The position numbers were made by a program, and so were the translations under genes. Source: Reyranellaceae bacterium (GTDB lineage: Bacteria; Pseudomonadota; Alphaproteobacteria; Reyranellales; Reyranellaceae). From it: a stretch of DNA of 64,000 bases. The notes below the pieces were generated by a model. The model was not told the origin of the DNA and ran no database searches. It was given only the letters and a program-made list of their open reading frames with translations. Within the stretch, counting starts at the first letter, position 1, and each line of letters opens with the position of its first letter. This document shows, piece by piece, positions 1 to 9,420 of the stretch. The stretch is taken from contig JALHMM010000014.1 in NCBI GenBank assembly GCA_022844045.1, positions 1 to 64,000 of the forward strand. Reading direction: 5' to 3'.

Positions 1-1383
1 CGGTGGCGGCGTGTCAAGCGGCGGTGGTGGCGGGGGCGGCGCGCCGTACTGGCCGCGCCGGCGCGGCCCGCTGGACTCGGCCGGCGCGGGCTGAGCCTGG
101 GCGCGGCCCATCAGCACCTCAAAGGCGGAGTCGCGATCGACCATCTGGTCGTACTTGCCGGCGACCGGGCTGGCGCCGGCGATGGCGTTGCGCTCGGTGT
201 CGCTCAGCGGTCCGAGCCGCGATTGCGGCGGCGCCACGAAGACGCGCTCGACCGGGCACGGCACGCCCTTGACGTCGAGGAACGAGACCAGAGCCTCGCC
301 GACGCCCAACTCGAGGATCGCCTTGGTGGCGTCGAAGGCGTCGTTGGCGCGGAAGGTCTGCGCCGCGGTCTTCACCGCCTTCTGGTCCTTGGGCGTGAAG
401 GCGCGCAGCGCGTGCTGCACGCGGTTGCTGAGCTGGCCCAGCACCGTCTCCGGCACGTCGAGCGGATTCTGGGTGATGAAATAGACGCCGACGCCCTTGG
501 AGCGGATCAGGCGCACGACCTGCTCGATCTTCTCGATCAGCGCCTTGGGCGCGTCGTCGAACAGCAGGTGCGCCTCGTCGAAGAAGAACACGAACTTCGG
601 CCGGTCGAGGTCGCCGACCTCCGGCATGGTCTCGAACAGCTCCGACAGCAGCCACAGCAGGAAGGTGCCGTAGAGCCGGGGGTTCTGCATCAGCCGGTCT
701 GCAGCCAGCACGTTGATGTAGCCGACATTGTTGGAATCGCGGCGCAGCATGTCGCGCAGGTCGAGCGCCGGCTCGCCGAAGAAATGCTCGCCGCCCTGCT
801 GCTCCAGCACCAGGAGCGCGCGCTGGATCGCGCCGACGCTGGCCTTGCTGACATTGCCGTACTGCGTGGTGAGCTGGCCGCCGTTTTCGCCGCACCACTG
901 CAGCAGCGCAGTGAGGTCCTTGAAGTCGAGCAGCAGCAGACCCTGCTCGTCGGCGATCTTGAAGACGATGTTGAGCACGCCTTCCTGGGTGGCGTTGAGA
1001 TCGAGCAGGCGCGACATCAGCAGCGGACCGATCTCCGACACCGTCGTGCGCACCGGATGGCCCTTCTCGCCGAACAGATCCCAGAACACGACAGGGAAGG
1101 CACGGCCCGAGTACGCCTCGATCTTCAGCTGCTTAGCGCGTTCGACGACGCGCGGATTGTCGCCGCCCTTCTGCGAGATGCCGGCGAGGTCGCCTTTGAC
1201 GTCGGCCATGAACACCGGCACGCCATAGCTTGCGAAACCCTCCGCGATCGTTTGCAGGGTGACCGTCTTGCCGGTGCCGGTAGCGCCGGCGATCAGGCCA
1301 TGGCGATTGCCGTACTTCAGCAGCAGGAACTGGTCGTTGTCGTTCTTGCCCGTACCGACGAAGATCGAGAGGTCGTCGCTCAT
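1..1383 (-). CDS. HerA-like ATPase, DUF853/YjgR family (3' end outside window)
   Basis: The first 461 codons are visible and the frame stays open to the left edge, so the gene is truncated only by the window. Walker A GATGTGKT lies at residues 33-40, a Walker B-like [12 protein letters not shown] at 264-275, and [11 protein letters not shown] at about 302-312, the usual order in DUF853 proteins of the HerA/FtsK ATPase superfamily. From about residue 430 the chain becomes Ala/Pro-rich and ends at the edge in a proline run, probably a flexible linker. The family is presumed to act as a DNA-associated hexameric translocase; its cellular role is not established. Start ATG at 1383 gives the family N-terminus [10 protein letters not shown]. 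It is divergent from the VOC gene at 1489. Confidence 0.9.
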   Translation of the reverse strand, partial: MSDDLSIFVGTGKNDNDQFLLLKYGNRHGLIAGATGTGKTVTLQTIAEGFASYGVPVFMADVKGDLAGISQKGGDNPRVVERAKQLKIEAYSGRAFPVVFWDLFGEKGHPVRTTVSEIGPLLMSRLLDLNATQEGVLNIVFKIADEQGLLLLDFKDLTALLQWCGENGGQLTTQYGNVSKASVGAIQRALLVLEQQGGEHFFGEPALDLRDMLRRDSNNVGYINVLAADRLMQNPRLYGTFLLWLLSELFETMPEVGDLDRPKFVFFFDEAHLLFDDAPKALIEKIEQVVRLIRSKGVGVYFITQNPLDVPETVLGQLSNRVQHALRAFTPKDQKAVKTAAQTFRANDAFDATKAILELGVGEALVSFLDVKGVPCPVERVFVAPPQSRLGPLSDTERNAIAGASPVAGKYDQMVDRDSAFEVLMGRAQAQPAPAESSGPRRRGQYGAPPPPPPPLDTPPP

Positions 1384-1444
1384 GGAGTCTCCGGTTCCCT
1401 GTCCTGCACGGCGGCAGTAAACCAGATTGATCCTGCGTTCACTA

Positions 1445-1465
1445 CCTTCCCCCACCGGGGGAAGG
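1445..1465. repeat. single palindrome related to repeat family A
   Basis: A 21-base near-palindrome beginning CCTTCCCCC and ending GGGGGAAGG. It matches the terminal palindromes of the longer family A elements at 11847, 15022, 19123 and 46447. It lies just upstream of the VOC gene in the divergent promoter space, so it may be a solo end left by an element. Confidence 0.6.
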
Positions 1466-1488
1466 CAACTCTTACGCAAGGGCTCGCC

Positions 1489-1860
1489 ATGCTTGGTCAT
1501 GTGTCGTTCGGCGTCGAGGACCTCGCGCGCGCCGCCGCGTTCTACGATGCCGTGATGGCGCCGATCGGCTGGGTCAGGGTCTGGGACAGCGTCAAGGGCG
1601 TGGGCTATGGCCCGCCTGGCAAGGGCGACAAGCTGACTTTGTTCCCGCGGCCCGGCCAGGTCGTGGCGCCGGGCGCCGGGTTCCACCTGGCGTTCGACGC
1701 CCCCGATCGCGCGGCGGTCGACGTCTTCCACGCCGCCGCGATGGCGCAGGGTGGCCGCGACCTCGGCGCGCCCGGCTTGCGTGATCACTACGGTCCGACG
1801 TACTACGCGGCCTTCGTGATGGATCCTGACGGCTACAAGATCGAGGCGGTGCATCAATGA
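1489..1860 (+). CDS. VOC (glyoxalase/bleomycin-resistance fold) family protein
   Basis: A 123-residue protein of the vicinal oxygen chelate superfamily. The N-terminal [19 protein letters not shown] and C-terminal [13 protein letters not shown] segments are the two ends of the usual beta-alpha-beta-beta-beta module. Family members are metal-dependent lyases, dioxygenases or resistance proteins; the substrate cannot be told here. A much longer open frame extends upstream, but it is the shadow of the opposite-strand ATPase, and ATG 1489 gives the canonical length. The stop overlaps the next start by four bases (ATGA at 1857), implying translational coupling to the sugar-phosphate isomerase-like gene. 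Confidence 0.85.
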   Translation: MLGHVSFGVEDLARAAAFYDAVMAPIGWVRVWDSVKGVGYGPPGKGDKLTLFPRPGQVVAPGAGFHLAFDAPDRAAVDVFHAAAMAQGGRDLGAPGLRDHYGPTYYAAFVMDPDGYKIEAVHQ

Positions 1861-2726
1861 CCGGAACGCCGCTGGAAATGCCCCGCCTGCAGCTGGCGGT
1901 GATCGGCGACGAGATCAGCCCGTCGCTCGACGACATGATCGATTTCTGCGCCGAGAACGGGGTGAGCCGGCTGGAGATGCGCACCGTCGGCGGCCGCAAT
2001 CTCCTGGGCATGGAGCTCGACGAGATCGCCGAGATCGCCGCGCGCATCCATCAGGCGCGGCTCACGGTGCCGACCTTCGTCTCGCCGGTTCTGAAGTGGC
2101 GCGCGCCAGGTCAGACCGACAAGGGCGGCAAGGTCGACTTCGCCTTCGATCCTGATACATGCCCGACCGGCGATCCGTTCCAGCATGCCTTCGACATCTG
2201 CATCATGCTGGGCGCCACGCGCCTGCGCATCTTCAGCTGGCTGAAATACGACGACTACCAGCCCGGCGATCTGGCCGGCCCGCTGGGCCAGCTCTGCGAC
2301 CTCGCCGACGAATACGGCGTCGACCTGCAGATCGAGAATGAGCCGGTGTGCAATGTCGCGTCGATCACCGATCTCAAGGCGGTGATGGAGACGTTCTCGC
2401 ATCGCCGCATCCGGCCACTGCTCGACATCTGCAACGCCTACAGCATGGGCCAGCCGCCGACGATGGACGAGCTGAAGGCGCTGGCGCCACGCACCGACCA
2501 CCTCTCGTTCAAGGACCGCAAGTTGGTCGACCGCAAGACCGTGCCGGTCGGGCAGGGCGACGTGCCTTACGCGGAGTTGCTGCCGGTGATCTTCGCCGGC
2601 ACCAAGTCACGCGAGGTGCTGGCCTCGATCGAGACGCATGTTCCCGGCGATCCGCGCAACGCCACACGCCAGAACGTCCACGCGTTGCGCCATCTCGCCG
2701 AGCATCTCGGCGTCGAGATCGCTTGA
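1857..2726 (+). CDS. sugar phosphate isomerase/epimerase family (TIM barrel)
   Basis: A 289-residue protein of the xylose-isomerase-like / AP-endonuclease-2 TIM-barrel family. [17 protein letters not shown] at the start, [10 protein letters not shown] near residue 160 and a C-terminal DHLSFKD segment supply the acidic and His residues that bind the divalent metal in this fold. Family members isomerise or epimerise keto sugars, inosose or similar polyols; the exact substrate is unknown. It is translationally coupled to the VOC gene (4-base overlap), so the two probably form a small catabolic operon. Confidence 0.82.
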   Translation: MTGTPLEMPRLQLAVIGDEISPSLDDMIDFCAENGVSRLEMRTVGGRNLLGMELDEIAEIAARIHQARLTVPTFVSPVLKWRAPGQTDKGGKVDFAFDPDTCPTGDPFQHAFDICIMLGATRLRIFSWLKYDDYQPGDLAGPLGQLCDLADEYGVDLQIENEPVCNVASITDLKAVMETFSHRRIRPLLDICNAYSMGQPPTMDELKALAPRTDHLSFKDRKLVDRKTVPVGQGDVPYAELLPVIFAGTKSREVLASIETHVPGDPRNATRQNVHALRHLAEHLGVEIA

Positions 2727-2750
2727 TCAGGAGCGCCGGCGGTCCCGGTA

Positions 2751-3416
2751 TCAGCGCCGCTTCGACTTCGTGGGCTCTCGTCCGCAGATGAGATCAATGC
2801 CCGCGTCGGCAACGGCGCGCAGCACCTTCTCAGGATCGCCGGCGCGCGAACGCAGCGCCAGCGTATGCATCACCGCCGAGGCCACGCTGGCGAGCGCCGC
2901 GGGATCGGCGTCGGCGGCGATCTCGCCATCGTCGCGTGCCTGCGCGAAACGCGCTTCGAACAGGCTATCGTAGAGCCTGAGCCCGTCGCGCAGCTTCTTG
3001 CGCACGTCAGGGTTCTCGACCGACTCCGTTGTCGCGGTACCAATCAAGAAGCAGCCGCGCGCTGTCTGGTCGACCGGCAGATAGAACCGCAGCGCCGTGT
3101 CGTAGACTCGCTGCAAGCCCTCGCGCAGCGGCAGGTCAGGGCGCAGCGCTTCGACCATCGCGACACGGCCGGCTTCGGTGTAGCGCTCCAGGGCCGCGAG
3201 ATAGAGCGCGTGCTTGTCGCCGAAGGCGCTGTAAAGGCTGGGCTTGTTCATGCCCGTCGCCGTCGTCAGGTCGTCGAGCGAGGTCGCCGAGTAGCCGGCG
3301 CGCCAGAAGGCCGCCGTGGCGCGATCCATCGCGCGGTCGGGGTCATAGGCGCGCGGACGGCCGCGCGGGCGTCTCTCTTCTTTTTTTACCATATGGGACA
3401 AAAATCGTTGACTCAT
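2751..3416 (-). CDS. TetR family transcriptional regulator
   Basis: A 221-residue regulator with a basic arm (RRPRGRPRAYD) followed by the TetR HTH, including TSLDDLTTATGMNKPSLYSAFGDKHALY at about residues 45-72. The C-terminal ligand domain resembles the TetR_C subgroup that carries RGCFLIGTATTE. Start 3416 has GAGG 11-12 bases upstream; an alternative ATG at 3392 (MVKKEERRPR) has no visible Shine-Dalgarno. It is divergent from the GST gene at 3466 across an AT-rich promoter, so it probably represses that gene and itself. The ligand is unknown, likely an electrophile or aromatic given the GST target. Confidence 0.9.
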   Translation of the reverse strand: MSQRFLSHMVKKEERRPRGRPRAYDPDRAMDRATAAFWRAGYSATSLDDLTTATGMNKPSLYSAFGDKHALYLAALERYTEAGRVAMVEALRPDLPLREGLQRVYDTALRFYLPVDQTARGCFLIGTATTESVENPDVRKKLRDGLRLYDSLFEARFAQARDDGEIAADADPAALASVASAVMHTLALRSRAGDPEKVLRAVADAGIDLICGREPTKSKRR

Positions 3417-3446
3417 TCTATTTATATCCTCAATAGTACAAAAATC
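3398..3446. promoter_or_regulatory. AT-rich divergent promoter/operator between tetR-like gene and GST
   Basis: A strikingly AT-rich stretch in GC-rich surroundings. For the GST gene, TTGACT at 3408-3413 and AATAGT at 3432-3437 are spaced 18 bases apart. An inverted repeat CTATT-N9-AATAG (3418-3436) overlaps the -10 region, and ACAAAAATC occurs twice as a direct repeat (3398-3406 and 3438-3446, period 40). These are natural TetR operator candidates; binding is inferred, not shown. Confidence 0.55.
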
Positions 3447-3465
3447 AATATCGGAGGGTCCGACG

Positions 3466-4095
3466 ATGAATCTCTATTTCGCACCCATGGCCTGCTCGCT
3501 CGCCAGCCGCATCGCCGTCTACGAAGCCGGCGGCGCGGTCGACTTCACGCAGGTCGACACGCGGCGCAAGAAGGTCGCCGACGGCTCGGATTTCTTTGCC
3601 GTCAATGCGATGGGACAGGTGCCGGCACTGCGCCTCGACGACGGCTCGATCTTGACTGAGAACACAGCGGTGCTGCCCTACATCGCTGATCGCTTCCCGA
3701 CGTCCGGGTTGCTGGCCGCGTCAGGCGACGAGCGCGCGCGGGCACAGCAATGGCTCGGTTTCATCGGCACCGAGCTGCACAAGGCGCTTTTTGTGCCGCT
3801 GCTCGATCGCCAGGCGCCCGAGGCGATGAAGGCCTATGTGCGTGAGAGGGCCGACCTGCGGCTGGGTCTGCTGCGGAAGCACCTCGATGGCCGTGCGTTC
3901 GTGCTCGATCGCTTCACCGTCGTAGACGCCTATCTCACGACGGTGTTGAACTGGGCGCCTTACGCCGGCGTCGATCTCGCCACCTGGCCGGCAGTGCAGG
4001 CCTATCACCAGCGCATGCTCAAACGCCCCGCCGTGGCGCGCGCGGTGGCCGAGGAGTTCGCGCTCTACAAGGCCGAGTTGGCGAAGGCGGCGTAG
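3466..4095 (+). CDS. glutathione S-transferase family protein
   Basis: A 209-residue cytosolic GST. The thioredoxin-like N-domain begins MNLYFAPMACSLASRI, with Cys10/Ser11 at the position that contacts the GSH thiol in beta-class-like enzymes. VPALRLDDGSILTENTAVL supplies the cis-Pro and the Glu-Asn/Thr pair that holds the gamma-glutamyl group, and the helical C-domain ends near residue 200. A strong Shine-Dalgarno GGAGGG precedes ATG 3466. It is divergent from the TetR gene and probably controlled by it. Likely role: conjugation or isomerisation of an electrophile or aromatic intermediate. Confidence 0.88.
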   Translation: MNLYFAPMACSLASRIAVYEAGGAVDFTQVDTRRKKVADGSDFFAVNAMGQVPALRLDDGSILTENTAVLPYIADRFPTSGLLAASGDERARAQQWLGFIGTELHKALFVPLLDRQAPEAMKAYVRERADLRLGLLRKHLDGRAFVLDRFTVVDAYLTTVLNWAPYAGVDLATWPAVQAYHQRMLKRPAVARAVAEEFALYKAELAKAA

Positions 4096-4125
4096 TTTGG
4101 GAGCACCGGCGGACCCAGGAGGACT

Positions 4126-5046
4126 TCAGGCCGCCGTGACGATGTAGCCGGCGCGTGGGAAGTGCACGACCAGCTCGCCGGCCTTCTCGTCGATGCGGCG
4201 CACGGCGATCTCATGGGCTGTCAGCGTCACGAGCTCGCCGCTCACCGGGATCTTGCCGGTGTCGTCGGGCGTGACCGCGACCTTGGCGCCGGCCTTCAGG
4301 CCGCTGGGATCGCCACCGTCGACACCCGCCGGCTTGTCGGGGCTCGCGGCGCGGGCGATCTCGAGCGCGTCCGGCCCGCTCAGCTCGCTGTTCACGCCGT
4401 GGCCGAAACGCGCCATGCGCGCCGCCCATTCGCCGAGCAGCGGCAGGCGATCGAGCGGCGGCGCGGTCGGCGACAGGCGCTGGCGCACGAACCACACCGG
4501 ATTGTAGACCGCGACGTCGGCCAAAGTGGGCTGGTCGCCGAGCAGGTAGGGGCGCTTGTCGGCGAGCATCGCCTCGGCATGGCTGAGGCTGGCATAGAGC
4601 TGGTCGCGCGCGGCGGGCGCCGTAGCCTTGAGCAGCGCGGAGTCGAAATTGCGACCGGAAAACTCGCTGCGGTCCTTCTTGAAGGCATCCGGCAGCTGAT
4701 CGGCGATCTGGCCCATGACCACGCCGACGGCCGCCCAGAACAGCGTGCGGTCGGTCCAGAAGGACAGAGCCTCGGCGACGCCCGCCAGCCCCGCCGGCTT
4801 CAACGGCATCGGCGGGAAACGGCGATCGAGCTCGCGCATGATGATCTGCGTGTCGCAGAAGATGTCGGCGCCGATCTGCATCACCGGCGTCTTGCGATAG
4901 CCGCCGGTCAACGGCATCAGGTCGGGCTTGGGCATGACGTTCGGGATGATCACCGACTTCCAGGTCAGGCCCTTGATGCCGAGGGACAGCCGCACCTTCT
5001 CGGCATAGGGCGAGGTCGGGTAGTGGTGCAAGATGATGTCGGCCAT
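4126..5046 (-). CDS. glutathione S-transferase N-domain protein with long C-terminal extension
   Basis: A 306-residue protein. Residues 1-80 form a GST thioredoxin-like domain (HHYPTSPYAEKVRLSLG, then KTPVMQIGADIFCDTQ) and 95-220 a GST C-like helical domain (YLLGDQPTLADVAVYNPVWF). The last ~85 residues form a Gly/Pro/Val-rich, predicted beta-rich tail (GDPSGLKAGAKVAVTPDD...) absent from ordinary 200-230-residue GSTs. ATG 5046 is preferred over the longer frame from 5106, since it starts right before the first beta strand and has GGAA upstream. Substrate unknown. It is convergent with the previous GST. Confidence 0.83.
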   Translation of the reverse strand: MADIILHHYPTSPYAEKVRLSLGIKGLTWKSVIIPNVMPKPDLMPLTGGYRKTPVMQIGADIFCDTQIIMRELDRRFPPMPLKPAGLAGVAEALSFWTDRTLFWAAVGVVMGQIADQLPDAFKKDRSEFSGRNFDSALLKATAPAARDQLYASLSHAEAMLADKRPYLLGDQPTLADVAVYNPVWFVRQRLSPTAPPLDRLPLLGEWAARMARFGHGVNSELSGPDALEIARAASPDKPAGVDGGDPSGLKAGAKVAVTPDDTGKIPVSGELVTLTAHEIAVRRIDEKAGELVVHFPRAGYIVTAA

Positions 5047-5187
5047 GGCTCGCGTTCCGTTGTCATGTCGGGGCGGATACGACTTTAACGGGCGCCGGGG
5101 ATGCAAACGAGCGCCGATTGGGCGGGTGGCGATTGACTCGGCCGGGCCGTGGCCTCACATGATAGGGGACCGACCCGGAGATCGCGC

Positions 5188-5952
5188 ATGGCCGCCGCGC
5201 CCCAGGCTTCGCCCACCGCCAATACCAAGACCCTGGTTCTGACCGGTGCCAGCCGCGGCATCGGTCATGCCACGGTGAAGCGCTTCGGCGCCGCCGGCTG
5301 GCGCATCGTCACGATCTCGCGCCAGCCCTTCAGCGCGCTCTGCCCGTGGCCGGGTGGCGGCGAGAACCATGTGCAGCTCGACCTCGCCGATCCGGTCGAT
5401 ATCGGGCGGGGTGTCGAGATGATCCGCGCCAAGCTGCGCGACGGCCGGCTCGACGCGCTGGTCAACAACGCGGCGATCTCGCCCAAGGGGCCGGGCGGCC
5501 GGCGTCTCGGTACCGTCGACACGCCCTTCGACCTCTGGCAGCAGGTCTTCAACGTCAATTTCTTCGCGCCGGTCATGCTGGCGCGTGGCCTGATCGAGGA
5601 ACTCTCGGCGGCCAAAGGCTGCGTCGTCAACGTCACCTCGATCGCCGGCTCGCGCGTGCATCCCTTCGCCGGCACGGCCTATGCCACCTCCAAGGCGGCG
5701 ATGGCCTCGCTGACCCGCGAGATGGCGCATGATTTCGGCCCGCGCGGCATTCGCGTCAACGCCATCGCGCCCGGCGAGATCGACACCACCATCTTGTCGC
5801 CTGGCACCGAGAAGATCGTCGCCGAGCAGATTCCGATGCGCCGCCTGGGCACGACCGACGAGGTCGCCGACGTGATCCACTTCCTCTGCGAGTCGGGCTC
5901 GTCCTATGTCACTGGCGCCGAGATCCAGATCAACGGCGGCCAGCACGTCTGA
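5188..5952 (+). CDS. SDR family NAD(P)-dependent oxidoreductase
   Basis: A 254-residue classical short-chain dehydrogenase. The cofactor motif TGASRGIG is at 19-26, NNAA at 93-96, the catalytic triad is Ser151, Tyr165 and Lys169 (YATSK), and a typical INGGQ C-terminus is present. GGAG lies about 7 bases before ATG 5188; the upstream in-frame ATG at 5149 lacks one. It oxidises or reduces an alcohol/ketone substrate that cannot be specified. It stands alone, divergent from the GST at 5046. Confidence 0.9.
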   Translation: MAAAPQASPTANTKTLVLTGASRGIGHATVKRFGAAGWRIVTISRQPFSALCPWPGGGENHVQLDLADPVDIGRGVEMIRAKLRDGRLDALVNNAAISPKGPGGRRLGTVDTPFDLWQQVFNVNFFAPVMLARGLIEELSAAKGCVVNVTSIAGSRVHPFAGTAYATSKAAMASLTREMAHDFGPRGIRVNAIAPGEIDTTILSPGTEKIVAEQIPMRRLGTTDEVADVIHFLCESGSSYVTGAEIQINGGQHV

Positions 5953-6030
5953 CGCGCGTACCGCGCATTTGTCCGGCGCCGCTTACGACTGCTAGAAGCA
6001 CGCCGCTCTGCCATTTCAGGAGTTCAGTCG

Positions 6031-7017
6031 ATGACCGGGATCACCCGCCGACATGCTATCGCGAGCGGCGCCGGCGCTGCCACCACGCTGGCCACGGGTG
6101 CCGGCTTCGCCCAGGCCTGGCCGAACAAGCCGCTGCGCTGGGTCGTGCCCTACACCGCCGCAGGCATCACCGACACCACGACGCGGCTTGTTGCGGAACG
6201 TCTGTCGACCATCCTCGGTCAGCAGATCGTCATCGACAACAAGCCCGGCGCCAACTCGATGATCGGCGCCGACATCGTCGCCAAGGCGCCGCCCGACGGC
6301 TACACGCTGCTGACCGTGATCGCCGGCCACTCGGCCAACGCCACGCTTTACGCCGGGCGCATGACCTTCGACGCGGTGAAGAGCTTCGAGCCGGTGTCGC
6401 TGATGGGCATCGCGCCGGTGATCCTCGTCGCCAACAACGACTTCCCGGCCAAGGACGTGAAGGAGTTCATCGCCTACGCCAAGGCCAATCCCGGCAAAGT
6501 CTCTTATGGCTCCTCGGGCGTCGGTGCCGCCGCGCACCTCACCAGCGAGCTGATCAAGCAGGTCACCGGTATCCAGATGGAGCACGTGCCCTATCGCGGC
6601 ACGGCGCCGGCGCTGCAGGATCTGATGGGCGGCAACATCCAGGTGCTGATCGACGTGCCGTCCACGATGATGCCGCATGTCAACGCCGGCAAGATCAAGG
6701 CGCTGGGCATGTTGTCCAAGGTGCGCCTGCCGTCGGCGCCCAACGTGCCGACCATCGTCGAGGCGGGCGGCCCCGACATCGAAGCGTCGACATGGATGAT
6801 GGCGCTGGCCCCTGCCGGCACCCCCAAGGCCATCGTCGATCGACTGTCGCAGGAGATCGCGAAGCTGGTGACCGGCCCCGATTTAAAGCCCAGGTTCGAG
6901 GCGCTCGGCATCATTCCCGGAGGTTACACACCGGAGAACACCGGCAAGTTCCTGCTGGACGAGATCGCGCGCTGGAAGAAGGTCATCGAGACCGCCGGCG
7001 TGAAGCCCGAGGGTTGA
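6031..7017 (+). CDS. Bug/TctC family tripartite tricarboxylate transporter substrate receptor
   Basis: A 328-residue exported solute-binding protein. The N-terminus has a twin-arginine motif (TRRHAIASGAG) and a probable cleavage after GFAQA. WPNKPLRWVVPYTAAGITDTTTR and IDNKPGANSMIGADIVAKAPPDGYTLL are signatures of the Bug family, and VPYRGTAPALQDLMGG follows as expected. Such periplasmic receptors bind carboxylates and feed TctAB permeases. No TctA/B genes are nearby, so it is an orphan receptor, as is common in genomes that expand this family. AGGAG precedes the start. Confidence 0.92.
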   Translation: MTGITRRHAIASGAGAATTLATGAGFAQAWPNKPLRWVVPYTAAGITDTTTRLVAERLSTILGQQIVIDNKPGANSMIGADIVAKAPPDGYTLLTVIAGHSANATLYAGRMTFDAVKSFEPVSLMGIAPVILVANNDFPAKDVKEFIAYAKANPGKVSYGSSGVGAAAHLTSELIKQVTGIQMEHVPYRGTAPALQDLMGGNIQVLIDVPSTMMPHVNAGKIKALGMLSKVRLPSAPNVPTIVEAGGPDIEASTWMMALAPAGTPKAIVDRLSQEIAKLVTGPDLKPRFEALGIIPGGYTPENTGKFLLDEIARWKKVIETAGVKPEG

Positions 7018-7028
7018 CGATCCCACTG

Positions 7029-7127
7029 TCGTCCTGAGCGCAGCGAAGGACCTCGCGCTATCGCGGTCACATACGAGCGCTGCGTCCGTTCGCGCTACCG
7101 CGAGGTCCTTCGCTGCGCTCAGGACGA
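7029..7127. repeat. long inverted repeat (family D), possible bidirectional terminator
   Basis: Two perfectly complementary 29-base arms, 7029-7057 and 7099-7127, flank a 41-base loop. The arms contain CCTGAGCGCAGCGAAGGACC. The element fills almost the whole space between the convergent Bug receptor and DUF255 genes, so transcripts from either side would fold into a very stable hairpin. Arms of this kind (GTCCTGAGCGCAGCGAAGGA) are dispersed repeats in many proteobacterial genomes. Confidence 0.85.
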
Positions 7128-7135
7128 CTGCGTGG

Positions 7136-8935
7136 TCAACGATCCTCGATCCGGCGCACGATCGTTGCGATCTCGCCCGGCGTAAAGACAGGTAGCGAGC
7201 AGGCGCCGTTGGCGCAGGCGAAGGCCGCCGCCTGTGGCATATCAGGATACTCGACGTCAGGGTTGGGCATCGGCCCTTCGCGCTTGTCGATCCACTCGAT
7301 GCGCAGGTAGCGCGTCGGGTAGCGGCGTGCCGCCGCGTAGAGCGCGCGCGCTTCGGGGTCGTCCTTGCGGCCCATGATGGTGACATGCATCGGCTCGCGC
7401 GACAGCTCGGCGTCCGCCAGCGCCGCGCCCGGCGCCACGATGTCGTTGGCCGCCAGCGCCACCAGCCAGGCCATGCCGTGGCGCGCTGCGGCGTCGAACG
7501 CCTTGTCGCCGCTGTAGTGGTGCACGAGGTTGAGGAAGCGCACGACCGCGACGTTCTCGTCGATCTGCTTCACCGGCTTGCGCAGCACGCCGATCGCCCC
7601 GGGATCGGGCTGGCGCACGACAAAGCCGCCGTCGGCATCGCGGAACTGCGCGTCGATGGCACGCGCGACCTCGATGGCCAGGGTCAGCCAGCGCCGCTCG
7701 CCGGTCGAGCGCCACAACGCCAGCGCCGCCTCGCCGACCGCCAGCGTGTCGCCGAGATGCGTGTCGCCGTCGGCCGCGCGGGCGTGGCCGAAAGCGCCGT
7801 TGGGCGCGCGACGGTTCTTCACCGCCCAATCGACGGCGCGGGTCGCTGCGTCGAGATAGGCGGCCTCGCCGGTGATGTCGTAGAGCGTCGCCAGCGCCGC
7901 GGCGGCCCAGCCGGTCTCGCGGGCGTAGAGGTTGCGATCGATGGTCGGTTCGCGGCCGAGCTTGCGGCGGCCGGGGTCGTCGAGGGCGTAGAACACCTTG
8001 CCTGTCACGGCGCGGTCGAGATCGGCGTCCTGGCTGACGTAGAACGCGCCCTCGGGCGAGCGCATGCGCTCCATCAGCCAGCGCGCGATGTCGCGCGCGG
8101 CGGCGAGGTCGACGGCGTTGCCGTCGATCTGGTAGGCGAGCACATAGGCGCGTATCGCGTCGCGCTGGATGTTCAGCAGCTTCTCGTAGTGCGGCGAGGA
8201 CCAGTCGAGCGTGTCGGAATACTGGTACATGCCACCCCACGCCGGATCGATCAGCCGGCGCGCGCCCTCGAGCGTCTTGCGGGTGAAGGCGGCGTAGTAA
8301 TCGCGATCGACGTTACGCTTGAGCGCGCGACCGCGATCGAGTGTGAACTCCAGCGTGTCGGCGTGGATGAAGCGATGCACGCGGCCGAAGCCGCCGTTCT
8401 CGACATCGAGCTGTCCTCGGAAGTTCGTCTCGAGCTTGCGCCGCGTTTCCTCGTCGAGCGCGTGGCGGTCGGCATCGGCCTTGGCGTCGAGTCCCGACGC
8501 GGGCAGGGCCGAGGGATCCTCGATCACCGCGAGCAGCAGCTTGGCGAAGAGATCGGGCGGCAGGTAGCCTTGGCGCTTGAAGATCTCGTTGCCGTCCTTG
8601 TCGAACATGATGGTCGCGGGCCAGCCCCAGTTCTCGTAGCGGTAGGACAGCTCGGGGTGGGAGTCCTGGTCGACACGCACCGGGATGTATTTGTCGCCGA
8701 TCAGCTTCAGCACGGCTGGATCGCGATAGGTCGTGCCTTCCATGACATGGCACCAGTGGCACCAGACGGCCGCCATGTGCAGCACGATGTAGCGGTTCTC
8801 GCGCGCGGCGCGCTCGAAGATCGCCGGGCTCCAGTCCTGCCAGCCGATGGGATGGGTCTTGGGATCCTCGCCTGCTTGCGCCGGAGCGGCGAGCAGCATG
8901 GCCGCCAGCGCCAGGAAGAGTCGAAACGCGCGCAT
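7136..8935 (-). CDS. exported DUF255 thioredoxin-domain protein (YyaL-like)
   Basis: A 599-residue protein with a Sec signal peptide (cleavage near AQA-GE, residue 21). A DUF255 thioredoxin-like domain carries CHWCHVME (Cys59, Cys62), and a long alpha/alpha-barrel-like region follows. YyaL/SSP411-type proteins share this architecture but usually have close to 700 residues and no signal peptide, so this is a shorter, periplasmic version. A disulfide or metal role in the envelope is plausible but not established for the family. It is convergent with the Bug receptor across the inverted repeat. Confidence 0.87.
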   Translation of the reverse strand: MRAFRLFLALAAMLLAAPAQAGEDPKTHPIGWQDWSPAIFERAARENRYIVLHMAAVWCHWCHVMEGTTYRDPAVLKLIGDKYIPVRVDQDSHPELSYRYENWGWPATIMFDKDGNEIFKRQGYLPPDLFAKLLLAVIEDPSALPASGLDAKADADRHALDEETRRKLETNFRGQLDVENGGFGRVHRFIHADTLEFTLDRGRALKRNVDRDYYAAFTRKTLEGARRLIDPAWGGMYQYSDTLDWSSPHYEKLLNIQRDAIRAYVLAYQIDGNAVDLAAARDIARWLMERMRSPEGAFYVSQDADLDRAVTGKVFYALDDPGRRKLGREPTIDRNLYARETGWAAAALATLYDITGEAAYLDAATRAVDWAVKNRRAPNGAFGHARAADGDTHLGDTLAVGEAALALWRSTGERRWLTLAIEVARAIDAQFRDADGGFVVRQPDPGAIGVLRKPVKQIDENVAVVRFLNLVHHYSGDKAFDAAARHGMAWLVALAANDIVAPGAALADAELSREPMHVTIMGRKDDPEARALYAAARRYPTRYLRIEWIDKREGPMPNPDVEYPDMPQAAAFACANGACSLPVFTPGEIATIVRRIEDR

Positions 8936-9009
8936 GCCGTCCCCCGCGATCGTGACAGGGAGGATACGCGCGGCGGGTTCAACCCGACGCCGCGGTCACG
9001 CGCTGTTGA

Positions 9010-9420
9010 TCAGCCCATGGGCGGCAGCTCGGGAAACACCGGCAAGCCGTCGGCGAACTTCATCCATGGCAAGCGGCGGCTGTCCCAGTAGTGCAGGCTG
9101 GGCTGGATCGCCGCCGGATCGTCGAGGCTGCCGATGGTGATGTCGATCAGGCCCGGGATGAACGTCGCGGTGAAGCTGATCGGCGTGCCGCAATGCGGGC
9201 AGAATCCCCGCTGTGCCGGCGGCGACGAGGCGTAGGTCTTGGGCTTCTCCTTGGGAAACTCGACCTGATCCTCGGCGAACATCGCCCAGGCGATAGCCGG
9301 CGCACCGCCGGCGCGGCGGCACATCGAGCAGTGGCAGATCGCGGCGAATACCGGCTCGCCGCTGATGCGGTAACGTACGGCGCCGCACTGGCAGCCGCCT
9401 TCAAGCTCGCCTTGACTCAC
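9010..9420 (-). CDS. GFA family (Mss4-like zinc) protein
   Basis: A 136-residue protein with the GFA/CENP-V zinc-binding layout: Cys10/Cys12 (GGCQCGAVRY), Cys29/Cys31/Cys34 (CHCSMCRR) and Cys74/Cys77 (FCPHCGTP). The prototype binds glutathione near a structural zinc and was linked to formaldehyde activation; for most homologues the substrate is unknown. Its start overlaps the end of the transglutaminase-like gene by 20 bases, placing it third in a minus-strand operon. Confidence 0.9.
   Translation of the reverse strand: MSQGELEGGCQCGAVRYRISGEPVFAAICHCSMCRRAGGAPAIAWAMFAEDQVEFPKEKPKTYASSPPAQRGFCPHCGTPISFTATFIPGLIDITIGSLDDPAAIQPSLHYWDSRRLPWMKFADGLPVFPELPPMG

Noticed and set aside
223-1488. A fused protein of 545 residues ending in the VOC domain
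   Set aside because: The first 420 codons are antisense to the HerA-like ATPase; the VOC protein is full length from ATG 1489.
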